Positions 1 to 8,350 of a stretch of 35,636 bases of DNA are shown piece after piece. Position numbers and translations under genes: made by a program. The notes under the pieces were generated by a model. That model had not been told where the DNA came from. It did not search any database and was given only the letters and a program-made list of their open reading frames with translations. Source of the stretch: Coprothermobacterota bacterium (lineage in GTDB: Bacteria; Caldisericota; JANLFM01). The stretch's first letter is position 1, and each line of letters starts with the position of its first letter. Location: NCBI GenBank assembly GCA_026389455.1, contig JAPLHV010000075.1, positions 1 through 35,636 of the forward strand, read 5' to 3'.

Positions 1-134
1 CCCCGCCCTGCGTGATCTTCGGCCCAGGAGACATCCGCCAAGCCCACCAGCCTGACGAATACATCTCATTGGCCTCCTTGGAGGAATCGAGCCGGGTTCT
101 CACGCATTTCCTCTTGGAAACGCTCTGTCCATAA
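1..134 (+). CDS. M20-family peptidase/deacetylase, C-terminal end (partial)
   Basis: Only the last 43 codons are in the window; reading begins at base 3 and ends at TAA 132-134. The peptide contains VIFGPGDIRQAH followed by PDEYISL and a helix ending in TLCP. The pattern G-PG-I-QAH-PDE is the C-terminal signature of M20 metallopeptidases (ArgE/DapE/succinyl-diaminopimelate desuccinylase-like); its His is a metal ligand in that family. Which substrate the enzyme uses cannot be told from this fragment. The gene starts outside the window, and the next gene on this strand (396) is separated from it by the oppositely oriented tRNA-Ala. Bases 135-257 show no gene or clear terminator. Confidence 0.75.
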   Translation, partial: PPCVIFGPGDIRQAHQPDEYISLASLEESSRVLTHFLLETLCP

Positions 135-257
135 CGAGGAGCTATCTTATCGCTGTCCTGGTCCTTCAGTCCATGGTCCAAGGTTCCGGATCCCGGGAAA
201 CGAATGGAAAGCCTCTTGGCATAATGACCGGATCGATGAAAAGCAGTGGGGAAGCGT

Positions 258-332
258 TGGTGGAGCTGAGGGGATTCGAACCCCCGACCCCCTCGGTGCA
301 AGCGAGGTGCTCTCCCGTTGAGCTACAGCCCC
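258..332 (-). tRNA. tRNA-Ala (anticodon TGC)
   Basis: On the minus strand the 75-nt cloverleaf starts GGGGCTG and ends CAGCTCC-A-CCA, so the CCA end is encoded (bases 258-260). The anticodon loop reads CTTGCAC, giving anticodon TGC. The T arm is GGGGG-TTCGAAT-CCCCT and the D arm GCTC/GAGC. A promoter lies just upstream (347-375). No poly-T terminator is obvious below it. Confidence 0.97.
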
Positions 333-346
333 TTCAAACCGCAGCC

Positions 347-375
347 AGTGTAATGGGTTCCCCTCTCCTTGGCAA
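347..375 (-). promoter_or_regulatory. sigma-70-type promoter for tRNA-Ala
   Basis: On the minus strand, -35 TTGCCA (370-375) and -10 TACACT (347-352) are separated by 17 bp. The expected start is near base 340, about 8 nt before the tRNA 5' end. It overlaps the leader of the divergent MFS gene. Confidence 0.7.
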
Positions 376-395
376 GAAGAGAAAGGGCGAAGCCA

Positions 396-1565
396 TTGGA
401 TAACCGAGTTTCCCTTTCCTGGCAATTGTTCTTCATTACCCTCAGTCGGTGGTTCCTCAATTGTGGAATCCGCTTGATCTATCCATTTCTGCCGGCACTC
501 TCCCGAGGGATGGGGATTCCCCTCGCCGAGATGGCTGGATTAGTTTCTTTGCGCGGTTTCATCGGTTTCACCAGTCCCTTGTTCGGACCTCTTTCCGATC
601 ACTGGGGTCGCCGTCCGGTGATGGTGGGGGCAATCTTACTTTTTTCCTGCTCCGCCATCATGGTGGTGATTCTTCCCGGGCCTTTGGCCTTTGCCCTCGC
701 TCTGGCCGGGATCGCTCTCTCCAAATATATCTTCGAACCTGCCTTGATGGGTTACCTGGGGGACACGGTGCCGTATGCTCGACGCGGCCGGGCCATCGCC
801 TGGACCGAGCTCTCCTGGGGCGGCGCACTGCTGCTGGGAGGCCCCCTCTTCGGCTGGGTGCTGCAGGCGCAAGGTTGGCAGATGCCCTTCCTTTGGTTAT
901 CAGTGGGTTCCGTAGCGATGGCAGCGGCACTATGGCGAGCCCTCCCTCCCCCGGATCGCCGGCAACACCCTTGGAGAGGTTTGAGACCTTTCCTGGGGCA
1001 GGTTCGCAGCAGCCGAGGGATGGGGGCGGCGATCGCCTTCATCTTCCTTCTTATGTTGGGGAACGAACTGTTGTTGATCGTCTTTGGGCGATGGATGGAA
1101 GTGAGCTTCGCTCTCAGCCTGACCAGCTTGGGTCTCGCCTCTGCCGTCATCGGGGGTGGCGAGGTGTTGGGAGAGTTGACTGCGGGCTGGGCCGCAGACC
1201 GCTTCGGCAAACGGAGAACCGTCATCATGGCCAGTCTAGCTTGCGCCTTATCCTACTTATTGATTGCTCTCCCATCCAGCCTGGTCGGCGCCTTGGCGTC
1301 TCTCTTCCTCGTTTTCCTCTGTTTCGAGATCGCCACGGTCAGTTCTTTCCCTCTCTTCACTGAGATTCTCCCGGAGGCCAGGGCCATGTCGCTCTCTTTG
1401 GTGGGGGCGGCAGCCAGCCTGGCCAGAGCGCTGGGGGATTTAACCGGGCCTGCGCTGAGCGCTTGGGGTGGGTTCGCCGTGAACTGTTGGGTTGCCGCCG
1501 GTCTGCTCCTACTGGCTGTGGGCGTGTTGGCCTGGGGCGTAAAGGAAAGAGCAGCGGCACGGTAA
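396..1565 (+). CDS. MFS transporter
   Basis: This 389-aa integral membrane protein of the major facilitator superfamily has about 12 hydrophobic segments. The loop after TM2 carries motif A (GPLSDHWGRRPVM, about residues 64-76), and a second copy, GWAADRFGKRRTV, sits at the equivalent place in the C-terminal half, as expected for an internally duplicated 6+6 fold. The substrate cannot be predicted; drug or metabolite efflux is usual for such stand-alone members. I chose TTG 396 because GAAAGGG (381-387) lies 8 nt upstream; an in-frame TTG at 369 has no ribosome-binding site. The gamma-glutamyltransferase gene follows 27 bp downstream and is probably co-transcribed, so export or import of a gamma-glutamyl or amino-acid compound is possible but only inferred. 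Confidence 0.88.
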   Translation: MDNRVSLSWQLFFITLSRWFLNCGIRLIYPFLPALSRGMGIPLAEMAGLVSLRGFIGFTSPLFGPLSDHWGRRPVMVGAILLFSCSAIMVVILPGPLAFALALAGIALSKYIFEPALMGYLGDTVPYARRGRAIAWTELSWGGALLLGGPLFGWVLQAQGWQMPFLWLSVGSVAMAAALWRALPPPDRRQHPWRGLRPFLGQVRSSRGMGAAIAFIFLLMLGNELLLIVFGRWMEVSFALSLTSLGLASAVIGGGEVLGELTAGWAADRFGKRRTVIMASLACALSYLLIALPSSLVGALASLFLVFLCFEIATVSSFPLFTEILPEARAMSLSLVGAAASLARALGDLTGPALSAWGGFAVNCWVAAGLLLLAVGVLAWGVKERAAAR

Positions 1566-1592
1566 CCTCGATACAAGAAAGGAGTGTCAAAC

Positions 1593-3392
1593 ATGTTTGA
1601 AAATGAAAGCTATCGCCGGCCAATTGTGATGGGTTGGCATGGGATGGTTACTTCCGGCCACTATGCAGCCACCTTGGCTGGGTTGCGGATCCTGCAGGAT
1701 GGGGGCAACGCGGTGGATGCAGCGGCCGCCGTCGGTTTCTGCCTTAACGTGCTGCAACCTCACCAGAACAGCCTCGGCGGAGAAGTGCCAGTGCTGGTGC
1801 ATGAGGCCAAGACCGGAAAGGTTTGGGCGATCAGCGGGCAAGGCTGGGCGCCCAAGGCGTTGTCTACCGCCTGGTGTGCCGAGCGCGGCATCGACCTGAT
1901 CCCCGGGGATGGGTTCCTGCCGGCTTGTGTTCCCGCCATGGTAGGGACTTGGGGATTGGCCTTGGCTCGTTTTGGCTCACTGGGACTGGCGGAGGCGCTG
2001 GCGCCGGCCATCCGCCTGGCAGAAGAGGGTTTTCCGCTCTATCCCTCCCTCCGGAAAGCCATTTCTCTCCACGCCGCCCGTTACCGCGCTGTCTACCCCA
2101 GCACAGCGGCTATTTATCTGAAAGACGGCGAAGCGCCGCCGTTGGGTTGGCCGATGCGCAACCCCGACCTTGCCACTACCCTGCGAGTGATTGCCGAGGC
2201 TGATCTGGCGACCCGCAACGGAGGAAGGATTGCCGGCATCGAGGCGGGCGTCAAGGCTTTCTACCGCGGCCCGATCGCTGAACGGCTGGTTAGCTGGCCG
2301 CTGGATCACCCCGTCTTGGATGCCAGTGGCTGGGAGCATGCCGGCTTGCTGGCGATGGAAGATCTGGCGGAATGGCAGGCCACGCTGGAGGAGCCGCTCC
2401 GCTTGGAATTCCGCAACCTGGAGGTGCATAAGTGCCCGACCTGGACCCAGGGCCTGGTCTTCCTGCAGCAGTTGACCCTGCTGGATGGTTTCCCCCTGGA
2501 GGAGATGGGGCCGCGATCTACCGCCTACTGGCATACCTGGGTGGAGTGCGCCAAGCTGGCCTTTGCCGATCGCGAAGCCCATTATGGCGATCCCTGTTTC
2601 GACCAATCGCCTGTCGATGAGCTGCTCTCGCCGCACTATGCTTCTTCCCGCCGCGCCTTGGTGGGAGAAAAGGCCGGCCTCACTTTGCGGCCCGGCCTGG
2701 CTAACCGTCTTTCGGAGAGGCTTCTGCTGGAGGATGTCCGCCAGGACAATCGCCTTTCCCAAGAAGCGTTTCGTTCCAGTGGGCAAGTGAGGGGAGAGGC
2801 CTTTTCCCCAGGTGACACCACCCACCTTGACGTCGCCGACGAGGCCGGCAACCTGGTGGCCGCAACCCCCAGCGGGGGCTGGATTCACACGTCGCCAGTG
2901 ATTCCGGGCCTTGGGTTTCCGCTGGGAACCCGCGCCCAGATGTTCTATCTGAACCCAGCGCGAGCCAACTGCCTTGCCCCGCACAAGCGCCCGCGAGCTA
3001 CCCTTACCCCCACCCTGGTGATGAAAGAGGGGAAGCCCCTGCTGGCTTTCGGCACTGTCGGAGGAGACGGACAGGACCAGTGGACAGTGCAATTCTTCCT
3101 CAACCACATCGTCTTCGGCCAAGATTTACAGACTGCTCTGGACGGCTGGCACTGCCAAAGCCTGGCTTTCCCCTCCTCCTTCTATCCGCGCGGTATGACC
3201 CCCGGCCTGGTCCAAGTGGACCCCCGCCTTCCAGATTCAGTTCGTGAGGCCTTACTGGCACGGGGGCATCGTTTGGAGGAAGGCGTCTACCCAGGCTTGA
3301 ACATGATGGCCATCCGGCTGGAGAGAGACCATGGATTATTGCAGGGAGCGGTGAACTCGCTGGGAGACATCGCCTGGGCGGCCGGGTGGTAA
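1593..3392 (+). CDS. gamma-glutamyltransferase family protein
   Basis: This 599-aa protein belongs to the gamma-glutamyltranspeptidase (N-terminal nucleophile hydrolase) family. The proenzyme self-cleaves before a Thr; here the motif GDTTHLDVAD places the predicted nucleophile at about Thr409, leaving a small subunit of about 190 aa, the usual size. Other family signs are GGNAVDAAAAVGF near the N-terminus and the late segment RPRATLTPTLV followed by GTVGGDGQ. There is no signal peptide, so it appears cytoplasmic, unlike classical periplasmic GGT; related cytoplasmic members hydrolyse gamma-glutamyl amides or acylated substrates, so glutathione need not be the substrate. ATG 1593 is chosen because GAAAGGAG (1577-1584) lies 8 nt upstream; the upstream in-frame GTG at 1584 overlaps that site. 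It lies directly after the MFS gene. Confidence 0.9.
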   Translation: MFENESYRRPIVMGWHGMVTSGHYAATLAGLRILQDGGNAVDAAAAVGFCLNVLQPHQNSLGGEVPVLVHEAKTGKVWAISGQGWAPKALSTAWCAERGIDLIPGDGFLPACVPAMVGTWGLALARFGSLGLAEALAPAIRLAEEGFPLYPSLRKAISLHAARYRAVYPSTAAIYLKDGEAPPLGWPMRNPDLATTLRVIAEADLATRNGGRIAGIEAGVKAFYRGPIAERLVSWPLDHPVLDASGWEHAGLLAMEDLAEWQATLEEPLRLEFRNLEVHKCPTWTQGLVFLQQLTLLDGFPLEEMGPRSTAYWHTWVECAKLAFADREAHYGDPCFDQSPVDELLSPHYASSRRALVGEKAGLTLRPGLANRLSERLLLEDVRQDNRLSQEAFRSSGQVRGEAFSPGDTTHLDVADEAGNLVAATPSGGWIHTSPVIPGLGFPLGTRAQMFYLNPARANCLAPHKRPRATLTPTLVMKEGKPLLAFGTVGGDGQDQWTVQFFLNHIVFGQDLQTALDGWHCQSLAFPSSFYPRGMTPGLVQVDPRLPDSVREALLARGHRLEEGVYPGLNMMAIRLERDHGLLQGAVNSLGDIAWAAGW

Positions 3393-3465
3393 CAGGACCC
3401 TGCCTTTCAGCAAGGCGCTGTTCGCGGTAGAATGGCTCATCGCAGGTAAGGAGGAATACAATTCG

Positions 3466-5412
3466 ATGAGGAGAACCGTCAGCTTGCTCTTGATTCTCTG
3501 CTTATTGGGAGGATTGGCTGTTGGCGTCAGCGCCGCTACCGGAGTGCAACAGATTGAGGTGAGCTACCAAGACATCTCTATCCTGGTTGACGGGAAGCCG
3601 GTGACTTCAGACCTGGAACCCTTCCTCTACCAAGGACGAACCTTCGTCCCCTTGCGAGCTGTGGCGGAAGCCTTGGGAGAGCCGGTGGCCTGGGACGCCG
3701 AGAGGAATTTGGTCTCTATCGGCGCAACTCCTACGCAATTGCCTCCTGCCCCGCCCAGTGCGACCAACGAAGACCTGCTGGGCGTCGTCTTCTCTGACCT
3801 AGAGCGCCTCTTCGTTGCGGTGGGACGGGAAGGAACTATTCTGACAAGCACCGACGGGATCCGCTGGGAACGCCAAACCAGCACCACTCAAGCAGACTTG
3901 CAGTGCGTACTCTACGGCAAGGACATCTTCGTGGTGGTAGGAAGCGGGGGAGTTGTCCTCACTTCGAAAGACGGCAAGCTTTGGCGAGAAGAAGAAACCC
4001 CCACCGAAGCGGACCTGGCTGGCCTGATATGGGGCGGTGACCGCTTTGTGGCCGTGGGCGCCGAGGGCGTTATCCTTACCTCTCCCGACGGCTTGACCTG
4101 GTCCGCGCAAAACAGCGAGATCCAAAGCAACCTGGCGGCGGTGGCCTACGGAGACAGTCAATATATCGCCGTTGGAGCAGGCGGAACGATCCTCTCCTCC
4201 ACCGATGCCTCGCAATGGACGGCGCGTTCCTCCGGTGTGACCGATGACCTCACTGCGGTGACGATCCGGGACCGTGACTGGACCGTGATGGGAGACGATG
4301 GCACAGCTATTCGCTCGCACGGCGGGGTGGTCTGGGGAACCCTGGATGCCAAGTCAACGATGAATCTCACCTCAGTCATGTATGGCGCCTTCCGCTACAT
4401 GGCCACCGGCTTTGGCGGAACCTTGCGCATCTCCTTGAACGGCCGTGAATGGATCCCTCTCTTCGCCGGCACCTTCCAGAATCTTTGGAGTGTGGCTAAT
4501 TCCGATATCTGGGGTTTTGTGGCGGTTGGCAACCAGGGCGCCATCGTCTACTCCGAGGACATGACCAACTGGCGCTTGGTGCGTTGGGGAGACAGCCTCT
4601 ACGGCATCGCCTCTTCAGATAATGAGATGATTCTGGTCGGAGATTCCGGCGCGGTGATCACCTCCCCCAATGGCGAGTACTGGGCTGGGCAGTTCAGCGG
4701 TGGGTTCAACCACCTCCGCGCTGTAGTTCGAGAACCCTTCGATTTCCTGGCCGCGGGCGGATCTGCCACCCTCTTGCGTTCGTCCAACGGGGTCTCCTGG
4801 ACACAGGAGAAGGTTCCTTCAGTCACACCCACTCCCTACCTGCGAGCCATCGCCGTGGGCAAGGACCGAACCCTGGTGGCCGGCAGCGGCGGCGCCCTCT
4901 GGTTGGCTTTGGAGGGCAAAGCTTGGGAAGCGCAGGACGCCAAGACGACCAAGGATCTGTGGGGCGCCCTCTACGGCAATGAGCAATTCCTGGTGGTAGG
5001 GCAGGATGGTTCGATCTTGACCTCGCCGGACGGGTCGAAATGGAGTTGGCAGAAGAGTCCCAGTGAGGAGACGCTGCGCGGAGCGGCTTGGGGCGGGGGG
5101 AATTATGTGGTCTGCGGCCTAGGCGGGACTCTCCTCTCTTCTCCGGATGGGGTGGAGTGGACGGCTCGTGCTAGCAACACCACCCGCAATCTCTACGCAG
5201 TATCCTGGGTGGACGGCTTTTTCCTGGCTTGTGGGGAAGGCGGCACTCTTCTCTCCTCAGAAGACGGGATCAGTTGGTTGGAGATGAATAGCGGCGCCGG
5301 GGAGGATCTCTACGCTGTCGCCAAGGCGAAGGGCTTATATTGGCTGGCAGGTGCGAACGGAACCTTTTTGCGCTCCAACGACGGCCGGAATTGGCAGCGC
5401 CCGACCCTTTAA
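3466..5412 (+). CDS. exported protein: copper-amine-oxidase-N-like domain plus 14 propeller repeats
   Basis: This 648-aa protein starts with a signal peptide (ends near SAATG, residue 25). Next comes a copper-amine-oxidase N-terminal-like domain (about residues 30-83; VDGKPV, then GRTFVPLRAVAEALG), a surface module frequent in Bacillota that does not itself make an oxidase. The rest is a run of about 14 repeats of 38-45 aa with the core VAVG-x-GTILTSxDGxxW, the pattern of BNR/Ycf48-like beta-propeller blades. Fourteen blades would make two seven-bladed propellers. No catalytic motif is visible; binding or structural duty at the cell surface is the inference. AAGGAGG upstream supports ATG 3466. 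A weak -10-like TAGAAT (3428-3433) precedes it. Function is unassigned. Confidence 0.8.
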   Translation: MRRTVSLLLILCLLGGLAVGVSAATGVQQIEVSYQDISILVDGKPVTSDLEPFLYQGRTFVPLRAVAEALGEPVAWDAERNLVSIGATPTQLPPAPPSATNEDLLGVVFSDLERLFVAVGREGTILTSTDGIRWERQTSTTQADLQCVLYGKDIFVVVGSGGVVLTSKDGKLWREEETPTEADLAGLIWGGDRFVAVGAEGVILTSPDGLTWSAQNSEIQSNLAAVAYGDSQYIAVGAGGTILSSTDASQWTARSSGVTDDLTAVTIRDRDWTVMGDDGTAIRSHGGVVWGTLDAKSTMNLTSVMYGAFRYMATGFGGTLRISLNGREWIPLFAGTFQNLWSVANSDIWGFVAVGNQGAIVYSEDMTNWRLVRWGDSLYGIASSDNEMILVGDSGAVITSPNGEYWAGQFSGGFNHLRAVVREPFDFLAAGGSATLLRSSNGVSWTQEKVPSVTPTPYLRAIAVGKDRTLVAGSGGALWLALEGKAWEAQDAKTTKDLWGALYGNEQFLVVGQDGSILTSPDGSKWSWQKSPSEETLRGAAWGGGNYVVCGLGGTLLSSPDGVEWTARASNTTRNLYAVSWVDGFFLACGEGGTLLSSEDGISWLEMNSGAGEDLYAVAKAKGLYWLAGANGTFLRSNDGRNWQRPTL

Positions 5413-5417
5413 GGAGA

Positions 5418-5443
5418 GCGCCACCAGCGCTTTCTCTTCTTAC
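5418..5443 (+). terminator. possible weak rho-independent terminator
   Basis: Stem AGCGC (5418-5422) and GCGCT (5428-5432) with loop CACCA is followed by the U-rich TTCTCTTCTT. The stem is only 5 bp. It lies just after the propeller gene stop. Confidence 0.35.
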
Positions 5444-5513
5444 TGATTTCTGATCTTCTTTTGATTCCAGTTTGATCTTCATCCCCTAGGCTATTGCCAG
5501 GAGGATGAAAACC

Positions 5514-6920
5514 ATGAAAACCTGGATCCGAATCACCATCTATACGATCACTGCACTTTGTCTCTTGGGCTTTGCCCTGCCGGTTTTAGCCTGGGACGAT
5601 TGCCCCCTGGGGCTGGTGGACGACCCTTACCCGGGCGCCTGTCGCCGCTATGTGGATACCAATGGAGACGGCATCTGTGACCACAGCCAATCTGACCCTG
5701 GTCTCGTCGCCATCGCATCCACCGAACCGACGGAGGCGGCAACGGAAGAACCGATTCCAACTTCATCGGAGCAAATCCCATCGGCTCCAGTCAGCGAACC
5801 ATTGCCGGTCGTGGCTGCCTTGCCGAGCGAGCCGGCGCCCACTGCTCTCGTTCCAGATCAAGGCGATGCTGTTTCCCCATCCACCTCGACCCAACCAGTT
5901 GACCTGGCAGGACTGTCCGCTCTCTCCAACCGGGTCTTGCGCGCTCTCACTTTACAGGAATTGGAAGACACCTATGGCTGCCCGGTGGAGGTTCTACTCC
6001 CAGCCTTGGCAGAGTTGGGGATCGAAGCTGACTCTTCCACGACGATCAATACAGTCCTCCGAACGGCCGATTTGTCCCGCGCCTCTTTCCTCCAATTGCT
6101 CGGCACGAACGAGGCAGGAGCAGTCGCGACTCCAATCCTTACCGAGAGTCCTCAGCCACCCTCTTCATCTCCACTCTCCACTACAGCTTCCACCTCCAGC
6201 CCGACCCCTTCCCGTTCCCCCAGCCTGCCTGTTGCTGGGCTCAGCGGTTCCCAAAAAGGAGGTGGCGTTCCATGGATGACACAGGAAGTGGGTTTCCTCC
6301 TGGCCACTTGTGCGCTGCTCCTCATCTTGAAGGGAGCTGCGCTTCTGCGCAAAGCCAGCCATGGCCATTGGATGATCTGGTTCAACACAGGCAACCACCG
6401 CTGGCTATTGAACCTGCTGCTGACGGTTAGCTTCGCCCTCTCCTTCCTCTCCGGCTTTCTCGACTTCTTCGCCCTGAACTTCGGCTGGTTCAACGGTTGG
6501 GGATCTCTGATCGTCGCTGTCCACCTTGATTCCTCGATGGCTCTCCTGCCGATCGCGGTAGTACATACCTTCTGGCACTTGCCCTACTACCGCAACTGCT
6601 CTCGCCGTGGACGTTCTTTGCAGAAAAACCCCAAGGTGTACGGCAAATGGATCCTCAATTTAATCTTGACCGCTGCTTTCCTCGTCTCCCTGGTCAGCGG
6701 CCTGCTGGATCTGCTGGTCCTGCGCACCCATTGGTTCTTGGGGACTGCTTCCATGTTGCTGGATATCCATCTCTACTCGTCTTTGGTAATGATGGCGGTA
6801 GGGTTGGTCCACGCCCTCTGGCACCTGGCCTACTACCGGTCACGGTTGGCGCCCGCCCGCCTCATGCGGATACCCCAACGCGTCTCCCTTCCCAATGAAG
6901 AAGCCTGCCAGCGAGCCTGA
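5514..6920 (+). CDS. exported/membrane protein with tandem DUF4405-like cytochrome-b-type domains
   Basis: This 468-aa protein has a signal peptide, then CRRYVDTNGDGICDHSQ, a short Cys/Asp motif seen in surface redox proteins. A Thr/Pro/Ser-rich linker follows, then a helical module (LTLQELEDTYGCPVEVLLPA, about residues 144-163) of the type that often precedes membrane redox domains. The C-terminal half has an anchor helix and two copies of a two-helix unit: WLLNLLLTVSFALSFLSGFLD with HLDSSMALLPIAVVHTFWH, then WILNLILTAAFLVSLVSGLLD with HLYSSLVMMAVGLVHALWH. This matches DUF4405, whose paired His residues suggest haem b binding. A membrane electron-transfer role is inferred only. AGGAGG (5499-5504) abuts ATG 5505 but lies 9 nt before ATG 5514, so 5514 is chosen. 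Confidence 0.75.
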   Translation: MKTWIRITIYTITALCLLGFALPVLAWDDCPLGLVDDPYPGACRRYVDTNGDGICDHSQSDPGLVAIASTEPTEAATEEPIPTSSEQIPSAPVSEPLPVVAALPSEPAPTALVPDQGDAVSPSTSTQPVDLAGLSALSNRVLRALTLQELEDTYGCPVEVLLPALAELGIEADSSTTINTVLRTADLSRASFLQLLGTNEAGAVATPILTESPQPPSSSPLSTTASTSSPTPSRSPSLPVAGLSGSQKGGGVPWMTQEVGFLLATCALLLILKGAALLRKASHGHWMIWFNTGNHRWLLNLLLTVSFALSFLSGFLDFFALNFGWFNGWGSLIVAVHLDSSMALLPIAVVHTFWHLPYYRNCSRRGRSLQKNPKVYGKWILNLILTAAFLVSLVSGLLDLLVLRTHWFLGTASMLLDIHLYSSLVMMAVGLVHALWHLAYYRSRLAPARLMRIPQRVSLPNEEACQRA

Positions 6921-7001
6921 CTGGCAGTGCCTCTCCATTGAATTCCCCTCACACGAGAGGGGGAGATGAGAACCTGGGAAGGAGCCGTGCAGGAATCTAG
7001 T

Positions 7002-7015
7002 CCCCGGCAGGGTGT
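7002..7015 (-). repeat. partial copy of the CCCTGCCGGGG dispersed repeat
   Basis: The minus strand reads ACACCCTGCCGGGG followed by ACTAG. The ACACCCTGCCGGGG part matches the copies at 20376-20443, which continue GCTGTCTAG. It lies between the DUF4405-like gene and the tRNA-Ile terminator. Two plain hairpins (6906-6926 and 6945-6962) lie just before it without T-runs. Confidence 0.5.
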
Positions 7016-7049
7016 CCCTGAATGCCGAGGAAGTGAATGGAATGATGAC

Positions 7050-7074
7050 AAAAAGGGCAGCCGCTTGGCCGCCC
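7050..7074 (-). terminator. rho-independent terminator of tRNA-Ile
   Basis: On the minus strand the stem GGGCGGCC/GGCTGCCC (one mismatch) with loop AAGC is followed by TTTTT. It lies 18 bp below the tRNA 3' end. Confidence 0.8.
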
Positions 7075-7091
7075 TTCATCATTTAGACACA

Positions 7092-7168
<77 letters not shown>

Positions 7169-7182
7169 ACGTGCAAGGCCTA

Positions 7183-7211
7183 TTTATAGCAAAGCGATCT
7201 CACCCCGTCAA
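7183..7211 (-). promoter_or_regulatory. sigma-70-type promoter for tRNA-Ile
   Basis: Minus strand: -35 TTGACG (7206-7211), 17-bp spacer, -10 TATAAA (7183-7188). The start is expected near 7176. The spacer end and -10 (TTTGCTATA) match the tRNA-Glu promoter at 25497-25526. Confidence 0.85.
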
Positions 7212-7882
7212 CGCGACGATCCCAACGAGAAGCTATGTCGAAGCGGCGTGTAAAATCATGGTTCTTTCTCACCTCAACGCGCGAGGCAGTCTGAAGGTCA
7301 ACAAGGTTTCTTGGATCATCCCTGGGACCGCCGCACCCCAGTGCGGCATACCTGAGATCATTCCTAAGATTAACACTGTTCCTGGAACCATCGGCTTTCC
7401 TGGGGCTGACGAGACTCTTTAAGATCATCGTCACCAGATGTCAGGGAAGCTGAACTGGACATGCCGCCACAGGCTGGCAGGTTGCCCACTTGAAAAGAAA
7501 AGGAACCACATTTCTGCCGTCATCGTCACCTCCAGGATTTTTCTCAGGAGGTGCAGCGGCATTCAACAGGTTTATCCAGCGGCGATGATCCCCTTCCCAA
7601 GGGTGACGGAACGGATCGGAATTGGGTGGCGGATTGCTCCGGAATGCGCAGATAGTAACGAAATTTCTGCATTTGTAGGAACATTCATGAGAAACGGTTA
7701 GAATATAGCGGCGGTTAACAAGAAATACAAAGAACAAGTTAAAGGTTTGTGAGACGTATGTTTCAATGGACTGCCGCACTCATACAAGGCCGGGTTATTA
7801 TGGTACGGGAGTAGGAAATCGGACAGCGTGTTAGAGTGGATTCGCTCCCTTGCCTGGCAGCTAAGAGAATATGGAGGTTTCA
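7212..7882. other. 670-bp stretch without a convincing gene
   Basis: I see no reading frame here with family resemblance or a ribosome-binding site. Short open frames on both strands have atypical composition. The recognisable content is the hairpin repeat at 7321-7347. The DNA from about 7640 is more AT-rich than its neighbours, fitting an accessory stretch leading into the HicB/HicA pair. Confidence 0.5.
7321..7347. repeat. 27-bp GC-rich hairpin repeat, copy 1
   Basis: It starts CCTGGGACC and ends in the perfect stem GCCGCAC/GTGCGGC with loop CCCA. An identical 27-bp copy lies at 16180-16206, directly after the nnr stop codon. Here it stands alone in intergenic DNA. Confidence 0.75.
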
Positions 7883-8128
7883 ATGATCTACAAAGTCCCT
7901 TTGGTTCTCACACCTCAGCCTGAAGGCGGTTTTACCGTTACTTCGCCTCTTTTGCCCGAATTGATTACTGAAGGGGATACGATCGAAGAGGCGCTCGAAA
8001 ACGTTCAAGATGCTCTCGAAGCCACCATTGAAATGTATCAGGATTTGGCATGGGAATTGCCTAGAAATGTTCAGATTTCCGACACAGCAAGCCCTGTCTG
8101 GCTTGAAGCTCTCATCTCAACTCGATAA
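7883..8128 (+). CDS. hicB: HicB-family antitoxin
   Basis: This 81-aa protein begins MIYKVPLVLTPQPEGGFTVT and continues LPELITEGDTIEEALENVQDA, the partial RNase-H-like fold of HicB antitoxins, which neutralise HicA mRNA interferases. ATG 7883 is preceded by GGAGGT (7873-7878) at 4 nt spacing; the ATG at 7871 overlaps that site and is rejected. The C-terminus is short, with no obvious DNA-binding domain, so transcriptional autoregulation is uncertain. A HicA reading frame overlaps its stop codon (see 8125-8337), giving the hicB-hicA order rather than the more familiar hicA-hicB. Confidence 0.8.
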   Translation: MIYKVPLVLTPQPEGGFTVTSPLLPELITEGDTIEEALENVQDALEATIEMYQDLAWELPRNVQISDTASPVWLEALISTR

Positions 8129-8337
8129 TTTATCGCGATGCGATCCGAAAGTTAATTGTCCTCGACTGCAAAGAACTCCCTCGACGGGGTGGTGGTTCTC
8201 ACCGGAGGTGGTATAACCCGAGGACTGGACGTGCCACAATATTGCCAGATTGGGGAAACCGTGATCTCAAGATTGGAACCCTCAAAGCAGCCATAAAGCA
8301 ACTTGGCATTGAATGGGATGTTTTTTCGGAAGCATGA
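8125..8337 (+). CDS. hicA: HicA-like mRNA interferase toxin lacking a canonical start codon
   Basis: An uninterrupted frame (open from 8107, stop TGA 8335-8337) encodes a HicA-type dsRBD-like protein of about 70 aa. It reads YRDAIRKLIVLDCKELPRR, then GGGSHRRWYNPRTGRAT, then LPDWGNRDLKIGTLKAAI and KQLGIEWDVF. The His in GGSH is the conserved catalytic residue of HicA RNases. No ATG, GTG or TTG lies between the upstream stop and the conserved domain. The only candidates are ATA 8125, which overlaps the hicB stop, or ATT 8128. Either translation is coupled to hicB from a rare start, or the start codon is lost and the toxin is silent. Coordinates use the ATA. Confidence 0.7.
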   Translation: MIYRDAIRKLIVLDCKELPRRGGGSHRRWYNPRTGRATILPDWGNRDLKIGTLKAAIKQLGIEWDVFSEA

Positions 8338-8350
8338 ATATTTTACTTGA

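Noticed and set aside
1977-3122. Long open frame of 381 codons on the minus strand
   Set aside because: It lies wholly antisense to the well-supported gamma-glutamyltransferase gene and shows no family motif; high GC content opens shadow frames.
7171-7779. Small open frames in the gap between tRNA-Ile and hicB
   Set aside because: They have no ribosome-binding sites or recognisable motifs and overlap one another on both strands.
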